Source: Chitinophagaceae bacterium
Lineage (GTDB): Bacteria > Bacteroidota > Bacteroidia > Chitinophagales > Chitinophagaceae
Assembly: GCA_016706055.1 (NCBI GenBank)
Contig: JADJKL010000008.1
Span: forward strand, 248,001-312,000
Direction of reading: 5' to 3'
DNA length: 64,000 nt
Within the stretch, counting starts at the first letter, position 1; every line of letters begins with the position of its first letter. Of the stretch, positions 63,720-64,000 are shown in pieces. The notes below the pieces were generated by a model. The model was not told the origin of the DNA. It searched no databases and saw nothing but the letters and a program-made list of their open reading frames with translations. The position numbers and the translations under genes were made by a program.

Positions 63720-64000
63720 ATGAAACAAGCATTTATTTTTCCGGGTCAGGGTTCTCAATTTTCTGGAATGGGGAAAGAGCATTTTGATAATAGTGCATTT
63801 GCAAAAAAATTATTTGAACAGGCAAATGAATTGCTTGGTTTTCAGAATATCTGATATAATGTTCAATGGAACAGAAGCGGACTTAAAACAAACTAATGTT
63901 ACTCAACCCGCCGTTTTTCTACATTCAATTATTGCATACAGAAGTATAAACAATGGTAAACCAGATATGGTAGCTGGTCATTCCCTTGGCGAATTTTCTG
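63720..64000 (+). pseudogene. fabD: Malonyl-CoA:ACP transacylase, 5' part (one extra base; runs off window)
   Basis: MKQAFIFPGQGSQFSGMGKE opens the family, with the GQGS motif; the sequence past the break reads DIMFNGTEADLKQTNVTQPAVFLHS and VAGHSLGEFS with the nucleophile Ser in GHSLG. The literal frame stops at 63852-63854. Dropping the C at 63843 gives LGFRISDIMFNGT, the usual sequence, so I read it as an insertion error. Loads malonyl groups onto acyl carrier protein. The 3' end lies beyond the window. Confidence 0.83.

Overview
The window is a stretch of low-GC (high-30s percent by eye) chromosome from a member of the Bacteroidota, most like the Chitinophagaceae. The evidence is promoters of the TTTG-N19-TAnnTTTG type in front of the tRNA and an OmpA gene, little sign of Shine-Dalgarno sites, a type IX secretion C-terminal domain, a DUF4835 (PorD-type) gene, DUF5916, DUF5689 and DUF4296 proteins, and futalosine-pathway menaquinone genes. 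No integrase, transposase, plasmid gene, prophage or CRISPR array was seen.

Layout. 1-6.8 kb: end of a DoxX-type membrane protein, intergenic palindromic repeats, then a minus-strand hexuronate cluster (SDR reductase, uxaC, kdgK, YhcH-type cupin, eda, exuT) that takes glucuronate/galacturonate to pyruvate and glyceraldehyde-3-phosphate but lacks mannonate dehydratase. 6.9-13 kb: tRNA-Ala, a 53-residue membrane protein, lpxB, a small membrane protein, surE, an S24-type repressor and a DUF5916 outer-membrane protein. 13-23.8 kb: PdeM/Lhr-like DNA repair pair, guaA with a periplasmic binding protein, a head-GIN lipoprotein, a flavin amine oxidase and pbpC. 24-32.3 kb: alpha-2-macroglobulin (partner of pbpC), a lipid kinase, an RRM protein and the rpsF-rpsR-rplI operon. 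32.5-42.2 kb: secreted EEP nuclease, TonB-dependent receptor, two DUF5689 lipoproteins and a T9SS-secreted lamin-tail protein, read here as a possible nucleic-acid scavenging locus. 42.2-50.8 kb: recJ, prenyl synthase, OmpA, then bamD-rpoZ-coaBC-porD-DUF4296. 50.9-58.2 kb: CoA-transferase pair and a signalling cluster with one histidine kinase, three NarL-type response regulators, an unknown membrane protein and a methyltransferase. 58.3-64 kb: aminodeoxychorismate lyase-like enzyme, photolyase, mqnD/mqnB, two tandem 6-pyruvoyl-tetrahydropterin synthase paralogues, folE and the start of fabD.

Two points matter most. First, at least ten genes carry apparent single-base errors (mostly one base missing from a homopolymer); restoring one base each gives full-length, family-typical proteins, so most 'broken' genes here are probably sequence artefacts. 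Second, the most novel non-coding signal is a pair of related elements (about 205-230 bp) upstream of two of the response regulators. Each has a 115-135 nt segment closed by a 12-16 bp inverted repeat, followed by a gaplessly alignable 82-nt block, suggesting a shared structured leader or promoter module.
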